This document shows, piece after piece, positions 57,256 to 64,000 of a DNA stretch of 64,000 bases (its first letter is position 1; each line of letters begins with the position of its first letter). The stretch is from Muscardinus avellanarius. Lineage: Eukaryota; Chordata; Mammalia; Rodentia; Gliridae. The DNA is taken from positions 23,976,388-24,040,387 of the forward strand of contig OY726578.1 in the NCBI GenBank assembly GCA_963383645.1. The letters are read 5' to 3'. The position numbers and the translations under genes were made by a program. Under the pieces are notes generated by a model. It was not told the DNA's origin and did not search any database. It worked only from the letters and a program-made list of their open reading frames with translations.

Positions 57256-57809
57256 GTGGCCTTTGAGCTCCTAGGATGCTGATACCTTTAGACTAGACAG
57301 TGAAACTCCTCAAACCAACCAACCGTGGCCCGAGGGAGTGATGTCAAAGAGAAAGAAGGCAGGGCGGCCCCTACGCAAGGGGAGGGCGGGAAGGTGTTCA
57401 TGGCGGGGTTATTGGCAGTGGGGGCAAGCTGGCAGCCAGAGGAAGGTCAGGGTTAAGTAAATTTTAGCTCATCTCCCTGGGTTATTGCCCCTAAAAGGTC
57501 ATTATGAAGATAACACAGCATCATGACAAATGCTTCTAAGCCATAAAAAGAGGTATCTGGGCTGCGGTCAGAACTCTAAAATGTATTTGGCCAATGGACG
57601 AGGGTGGTCAGGGCGGGTGGAAAAAGACAACAGCTGGCGGATCCGGCTGGCAGGATTCTGGGGGCTTTCTTGCCCACGTTTTACCTCCTTTTGTGGCACT
57701 GGGGCATTTTTATTTGATGTTGGTTTGGTTTTGTGCTTTGAAATCGGATCTCACTAGATTGCTGAAAGTCTTACAGATTTCTTTTCTTTCTTTCTTTTTT
57801 TTTTTTTTT

Positions 57810-59000
57810 TTGTGGTACTGGGGTTCCTGGAAGCCCTTCTACCTCGGGGCTACACTCCCAGACCTATTTTATATTTTTATTTGGAAACAGGGTCTCCTAA
57901 GCCAGCGCGGCTGGCTTCGAACCTGCGCGATCCTCCTGTCTCCAACTCCCAAGCGCGGGGATTACAGCGTGCGCCACCACGCCTGGCCAGTCTTTTTATT
58001 TTGGAAACAGGGTCTCACTGAATCGCGCAGGGCCTCCCTCGCTAGGTAGCTGAGGCAGTCCACAAACCGTGATCCTCCTGTCTCAGCCTCCCAAATACCC
58101 GTTTGTAATTTTTAAGCAAGGACTTGCTAAGCGGCTTCGCTGAGGCTGGTCTTTAGCGCCGTTCCCCTGTCTCAGCCCCCCAGGTACTGGGATGGCAGGT
58201 GCGCAGCCGCGCCTGGCCCTCGCTGACTCTCTGGCAATCCCAGGGTGTGCCCCTCGCAGCCCGAGTGGCTGCAGGGCTCTGCCGTGCGTGGTGCGTTCAG
58301 CAGTCCCTGTCCCAGAGTCTGGCTGCTTTTGCTGTGGTTATTTTTAGGGGTTGTGTATGCTACACTGGAGATATGACTAATATCCCCGGTCCTCCATCTG
58401 ATTCCCATACACGCACACAGGACTCTCAAGAACCTCTGAAGCCGGGCGTGGTGGCGCACACTTGTCATCCCAGCATTCGGGAGGCTGAGACCAGAGGATC
58501 GCGGTTCGCAGACAGCCTCAGCTACTTAGTGAGGCCCTCTGCAACTCAGTGAGACCCGGTTTCAAAATAAAAAGAATAAAAAAAAAATAGGGCAGGGGGT
58601 GTAGTTTGGAGGTCGAATGCCCCTGGGTTCCATCCCCAGACCTGCAAAAAAAAAAAAAAAAAAAACAAAACAAAACAAAACAAAACTCTGGCTTTCTTTC
58701 CCTCGGCTGATGTTTTATTTTTGGTAGCAGGGATTGAACCCAGGAACGTTCTACCTCCCCGATACACCTTAGCCCCCCCCCCACACACACTTACTTTGTG
58801 CTTTGAAACAGGGTCTCGCGAGGCGGCGGAGAGTCCTGCAAAGTTGCCGAGGCTGATCTCAAGCCCAGGACGTTCCTGTCTCCGCCTCCCAGTCATTGAG
58901 GTTACAGATGTGTGCCACCACGCCTGGCTAGCGAGATCGTATTTCAAAATGAAAAAAGCCGGGCTAGAACAGCCCTGGTTTCCATCCCCAGTACCAGAAA
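57810..59000. mobile_element. SINE copies in UPB1 intron 6, middle
   Basis: Minus ggctggcttcgaac-type copy 57810-57990, minus B1 halves 57995-58098 and 58100-58200, + dimer 58441-58645, minus dimer 58722-58930, ID fragment 58955-59000. Confidence 0.85.
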
Positions 59001-59033
59001 ATAAAGAAAAAAATAAAAATTCTAGCTAGGCAG

Positions 59034-59040
<7 letters not shown>

Positions 59041-59066
<26 letters not shown>

Positions 59067-59246
59067 GTGGTACTGGGGTTCCTGGAAGCCCTTCTACCTC
59101 CGGGCTACACTCCCAGACCTCTTTTTACATTTTTATTTGGAAACAGGGTCTCCTAAGCCAGCGCGCGCGGCTGGCTTCGAACCTGCGCGATCCTCCTGTC
59201 TCTGCCTCCCAAGCGCGGGGATGACAAGCGTGCGCCGCCACGCCCG
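59041..59246 (-). mobile_element. Young minus-strand SINE with 16-bp target duplication
   Basis: Direct repeats gctaggcagaattttt at 59025-59040 and 59247-59262, with a long T-run next to the left copy. Confidence 0.95.
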
Positions 59247-59809
59247 GCTAGGCAGAATTTTTAAAACACTGAGGGCTGGGCATTGGGGTGGACACTCGTA
59301 ATCCCTGTACTTGGGAGGCTGGGACTAAAGGATCGCAAGTTCTCGGCCAGCCTCAGCTACTTAGCGAGGCCCTTTGTCTGCAACTCAGTTAGACCCTGTT
59401 TTAAAATAAAGAGTAAAAAATAGGGCTGGGGTTGTAGGTTCAATCCTCAGTACCGAAAATAAAAAATTAAAAAATAAGGTCGGGCGTGGTGGCACACCCA
59501 TGTAATCCCAGCATTCGGGAGGCTGAGACAGGAGGATCAAGGTTCAGACAGCCTCAGCTACTTAGGCCCTTTGCAACTCAGTGAGACCTTGTTTCAAAAT
59601 TAAAAAAAAATAAGTATGGAGGCGTGGTGGTACTGACTTGTAATCCCAGCATTTGGGAGGCTGAGACCCAAGGATCACATGGGTTTGAAGCCAGCCTTAA
59701 CTACTTAGGCTCTCAGCACCTTACCGAGACCCTGTTTCCAAATAAAAATATAAAGTAGATTTGGGAGTGTAGCCAGGAGGTAGAAGGCCCCTGGGTTCCA
59801 TCCCCAGTA

Positions 59810-59812
<3 letters not shown>

Positions 59813-59849
<37 letters not shown>
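59813..59849 (+). repeat. (CA)n microsatellite at an ID end
   Basis: Starts in ccccagtatcacacaca. Confidence 0.97.
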
Positions 59850-59850
<1 letters not shown>

Positions 59851-60317
59851 AATAATAAATAATAAGTAAAAAAAAAAAAGCCGGGCGTGGTGGCGCACGC
59901 TTGTAATCCCAGCATTTGGGAGGCTGAGACTGGAGGATCACGGTTCGCAGACAGCCTCAGCTACTTAGCGAGGCCCTCTGCAACTCAGTGAGACCTGGTT
60001 TCAAAATAAAGAATAAAAAATAGGGCAGGGGGTGTAGCTCGGAGGTTGAATGCCCCTGGGTTCCATCCCCAGACCCACAAAAAAAAAAAGTAAAAAAAAA
60101 ATAGGGCTGGGGGTATAGCTCAGAGGTAGAATGCCTCTGAGTTCCATCCCCAGCAATACCACAAAAAATTAATTAAAACGCTGAGTGGCTGGGGGATGCA
60201 GTGCCCCTGAAACCTTCCTTCCCGTCGGCGTGCACCTGTTAAATCAGGGAGTAGGTGGAGGGATGGGTGCTTGTCAGAAGCCTGATTCTCAAGAGGATTC
60301 ATGAGACTAAAAAAGGA

Positions 60318-60326
<9 letters not shown>

Positions 60327-60348
<22 letters not shown>

Positions 60349-60352
60349 TATT
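60327..60352 (+). repeat. (AT)n microsatellite
   Basis: Perfect tatata run after an A-stretch in otherwise unique sequence. Confidence 0.95.
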
Positions 60353-61103
60353 GGAGGCTTGATTGAGGGGCCCATTTTGCCATCCCCCCCCTCAGCTGCT
60401 AAACCAACCTGACAAAACTTTTAAGAAAGGGTTTTTTTAATAGAAACACACCCGTACATGACATTTTCAGGAATTAAATAAGTACTTGCAGGGAAATTGC
60501 CATAAAACATCTTTCTTTCTGTTCTTCTCCAGGGAGGGGGACTGTGGAAGCCCCACAGCTGATAACGAAATGGGGCTCTCAGCAGCCCTGACCTGCCAGG
60601 CCCGGCACTGCACACCTGCACACCCTGGGTTTGGGAGGCTGAGATAGGAGGATCGAAGGTTTGGGGCCAACATCATCAAACTTTACAAGACCCTCAGAAA
60701 CTCAGTGGGACCTTTTTTTTATTTATTTTTTAAATAAAAGGGTTAGGGATATAAATCAGAGGTAGACACTCCCTGGGTTCAACCCCCAGTTCCAAAAAGA
60801 CAAAGGTGCCGGGCCTGGTGGCACACTGTAATCCTAGTACTTAGGAGGCTGAGACAGGAGGACTGCAAGTTCAAGGACAGCCTCAGCAAGTAGTGAGACT
60901 CTCGGCAACCTAGTCAGACCCTGTTTCCAAATAAGAAATAAAACAGGGCTGAGTTGATGTAGCTCAAAGGTAGAATGTCCCTGGATTCAATCCCCAGCAC
61001 CATAAAAAAAAAAAAAAAAAAAAGGATAAGGCTCTGATCCAAGACCCGGCCTCCCCAGCCTCCGGGCCTCTGCCTGCGGCCCGCCTGCAGCTCCTGGATC
61101 TGA

Positions 61104-61454
<351 letters not shown>

Positions 61455-61486
61455 TGAAACCATCCTGAAGGGATCTTGGGTTTGAT

Positions 61487-61489
<3 letters not shown>

Positions 61490-61533
<44 letters not shown>

Positions 61534-61690
61534 CCTCCCTCCCTCCCTCTTCCTCCCTCCTCCTCCTTCTCCTCCTCCTCCTCCTTCTCCTCCTCCTCCC
61601 TCCTCCTCCTCCTCCCTCCTCCTTCTCCTCCTCCTCCTCCTCCCTCTTCTCTTTTCTTCTCTTCCCTTCTTTTCTCTCTCTTCCCCCCTC
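61490..61690 (+). repeat. Pyrimidine-rich (CT)n/(CCT)n tract
   Basis: (CT)n passing into (CCCT)n and (CTC/CTT)n, almost free of purines on the + strand, 150 bases after UPB1 exon 7. It directly precedes a minus-strand ID end (61697). Confidence 0.95.
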
Positions 61691-62439
61691 CCCTTGAAGT
61701 ACTAGGGACTGAAGCAGAGGCGTTCTGCTGCCAAGCTACACCCCCTGGTCATATTTTCCCTTCTCGATTGGAAATAGTGTGTCAGCCGGGCGCGGTGGGC
61801 ACGCTTGTCAGCCCAGCATTCGGGAGGCTGAGACCGGAGGATCGCGGTTCGCAGACAGCCTCGGCTACTTAGCGAGGCCCTCTGCAACTCAGTGAGACCC
61901 TGTTTCAAAATAAAGAATAAAAAATAGGGCAGGGGGTGTAGCTCAGAGGTCAAATGCCTCTGGGTTTCAGCCCCAGACCTGCAAAAAAAAAAAAAGAAAG
62001 AAAGAGAAATTGAGTCTAAGTTGCCGAAGGTCTCACCAGGTCGCCGAGGCTAGCTTTGAACCTGTGATCCTCCTGTCTCATCCTCCCAGGTGCTAGGATT
62101 ACAGGTGTGTGCCACCATGCTCAGTTTTTAACTTTCATTTTGCTTTATTTATTTTGTGGTACTGGGGATTGAACCCAGGGACATTCTATCACTGAGCTAT
62201 ATCCCAAACCTATTTTATTTTAAAATAGGGTCTCTCAAGCCGGGCGTGGTGGCACAGGTTTGTAATCCCCGCGCTTGGGAGGTTGAGACAGGAGGATCGC
62301 GCAGGTTCGAAGCCAGCCTCAGCTACTTAGTGAGGCTCTCAGCAACTTAGTGAGACCCTGTCTCAAAATAAAATATAAAATAGGCCTGGGAGTGTAGCCC
62401 AGAGGTAGAAAGCCCCTGGGTTCCATTCTAGTACCATAA

Positions 62440-62499
<60 letters not shown>

Positions 62500-62508
62500 T
62501 ATATATAG
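62440..62508 (+). repeat. (AT)n(AC)n(AT)n compound microsatellite
   Basis: Grows from the tagtaccataaaaaata end of the SINE at 62237. Confidence 0.95.
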
Positions 62509-63154
62509 TATCTCAAAGTTGCTGAGGTGATCTTGAACCCGCAATCCTTGTGTCTCAGCCTCCAAGTACTGGGATTATAGACAGCGCCACTGCGCCCGCC
62601 GCTCAATCACTCCTAAGTATCTGTTGCTTTTCTTTCTCCCATTAATGAACCCCATGCACTGGACAGTTCTCACTACTAAACACAACGCGTGTATTGTTTT
62701 TTTATTTCTTTGTGGTACTGGCGATTGAACCCAGGGGCATTCTACCACTGAGGTGCACCTCCAGCTGTTTTTAATTAATTAATTAATTTATTTATTTATT
62801 TATTTTTGCGGGTCTGGGGATGGAACCCAGGGGCATTTGACCTCCGAGCTACACCCCCTGCCCTATTTTTTATTATTGATTCTGAAACAGGGTCTCACTG
62901 AGTTGCGGAGGGCCTCGCTAAGTAGCTGAGGCTGTCCGCGAACCGCGATCCTCCGGTCTCAGCCTCCCGAATGCTGGGATGACAAGCGTGCGCCACCGCG
63001 CCCGGCTTGTTTTTATTTTTTATTATGAGGCAGAGTCTCACTGAGTTGCCCAGGCGGGCCTTGAACTTTCAATCCTCTAGCCTCAGCCTCTCCAGTAGCT
63101 AGTATTACAGGCATGCACCACCAAGCCTGGATCCCTCTTCAGTACCACTGTTTG

Positions 63155-63156
<2 letters not shown>

Positions 63157-63193
<37 letters not shown>

Positions 63194-63194
63194 G
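63157..63194 (+). repeat. (GT)n microsatellite at an ID end
   Basis: Ends at tgtactgagggtggaaccc, a minus-strand SINE 3' end. Confidence 0.97.
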
Positions 63195-63792
63195 TACTGA
63201 GGGTGGAACCCAGAGGCTTTCTACCTCCAGGCTTTAGTCCCAGACCTATTTTATATCTTATTTGGAAACAGGGTCTCACTAAGTTGCTGAGAGCCTCACT
63301 AAGCAGCTGAGGCTGGCTTCGAACCTGCGCGATCCTCCTGTCTCGGCCTCCCAAGCGCGGGGATGACAAGCTGCGCCACCACGCCCGGCTTCCACACTTT
63401 TTTTTAATCCAACGTCCAAGTCTGATCAGAGCATCCGATTGGTCTGGGACAACGGAGGTTCCCCACTCAGTCTGTCTGACTTCTGGCAGTATACAGAAAC
63501 CAGGCATCAGCCGGCTATGGTGGGGCGTGTTTGTAATCGCAGCACTTGGGAGCCGAGGGAGGAGGACCGCAGGATTGTGGCCAGCTTCAGCAATTTAGTG
63601 AGGCCCTGCGCAACTTCATGAGACCCTGTTTCAAAATAAGGGATAAATAGTCAAGGCCGGGTGTGCAGCTTGGAGGTAGAAGGCCCCTGGGTTCCATCCC
63701 CAGTACCGCAAAAAAAAAGTAAATAAAATAAAACTAAAATTGGGCTGAATGTGCAGCTGGGAGGTAGAATGGCCCTGGGCTCAATCCCCAGC

Positions 63793-63794
<2 letters not shown>

Positions 63795-63839
<45 letters not shown>
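63795..63839 (+). repeat. (CA)n microsatellite at an ID end
   Basis: Begins after tcaatccccagcaaaac, a + strand ID end. Confidence 0.97.
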
Positions 63840-64000
63840 TGTCAAATCCCCTGCTGCTGGCTGCCCGGCTCAGTGGACATCTCAGTCCACCCGCTGGTGG
63901 CCCCTGCACATAGACCCTTCCCGGTGGCCAGGCTTTCTTGGGGTGGGCAGCTAATATCTGGAAGGACCGTCCTGTGGCGCCCCCTGTCGGCTTTTCTAAT

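Larger units (their letters stand above)
59265..61005 (+). mobile_element. + strand SINE array in UPB1 intron 6
   Basis: Copies at 59265-59460, 59478-59620, 59625-59812, 59880-60080, ID half 60105-60160, and copies at 60598-60800 and 60808-61005. 60161-60597 is unique. Confidence 0.85.
61697..63795. mobile_element. SINE copies in UPB1 intron 7
   Basis: Minus ID 61697-61755; + dimer 61780-61985; minus B1 62000-62125; minus copy 62150-62605 interrupted by a + copy (62237-62505); minus ID 62713-62770; minus dimers 62805-63008 and 63192-63392; minus B1 63025-63135; + dimer 63512-63705; ID 63740-63795. Confidence 0.85.

Overview
This is nuclear DNA from a mammal, almost certainly a squirrel-family rodent (ground squirrel or marmot type). 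The main sign is that roughly half the window is made of dimeric SINEs. Each has a 7SL/B1-like left half (gccgggcgtggtggcgcacg...) joined by an A-rich linker to a tRNA-derived ID-like right half (gggctgggggtgtagctcag...). This is the B1-dID architecture known from squirrels and dormice. Genes are split into exons with GT-AG introns, and gene order matches human 22q11.23 (ADORA2A then UPB1).

Layout. (1) 1-5813: intron of ADORA2A, with SINEs, an old MIR fragment and a GATGCT repeat. (2) 5814-6657: last coding exon of ADORA2A (adenosine A2A receptor, from the end of intracellular loop 2 to the C-terminus), then a 3' UTR to about 7170 with AATAAA at 7145. (3) About 7.2-34.6 kb: intergenic, mostly SINEs, plus a CpG-rich unique block (8.2-8.7 kb), a 31-bp minisatellite built from SINE sequence (14.2 kb), a 23-bp higher-order minisatellite (22.3-23.3 kb), a large composite retroelement (26,871-29,645), a MER2/Tigger fragment and several MIR fragments. 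(4) About 34.6-35.8 kb: GC-rich UPB1 promoter region containing a ~155-bp minisatellite that repeats CCAAT boxes and GC boxes, then UPB1 exon 1. (5) 35.8-64 kb: UPB1 (beta-ureidopropionase) exons 2-7 and introns. Exons 1-7 join in frame into 291 codons holding Glu119, Lys196 and Cys233. The last ~93 residues (exons 8-10 in human) lie beyond the right edge.

The two genes are both on the + strand and are functionally unrelated: a Gs-coupled plasma-membrane receptor, and a cytosolic enzyme of the last step of pyrimidine catabolism. I see no intact L1, retroviral gene, tRNA, rRNA or CRISPR.

The most interesting find is the 2.8-kb minus-strand element at 26,871-29,645. It sits between 14-bp direct repeats inside the linker of an older SINE. 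Read 5' to 3' it has CpG-rich 93-bp monomers, a unique module, about 33 copies of a 50-bp GC-rich repeat, an L1-like 3' UTR with a purine tract, and a poly-A tail. The architecture resembles the hominoid SVA/LAVA elements and looks like a non-autonomous composite retrotransposon moved by L1; I do not recognise it as a described squirrel family. Second is the CCAAT-box minisatellite immediately upstream of UPB1.
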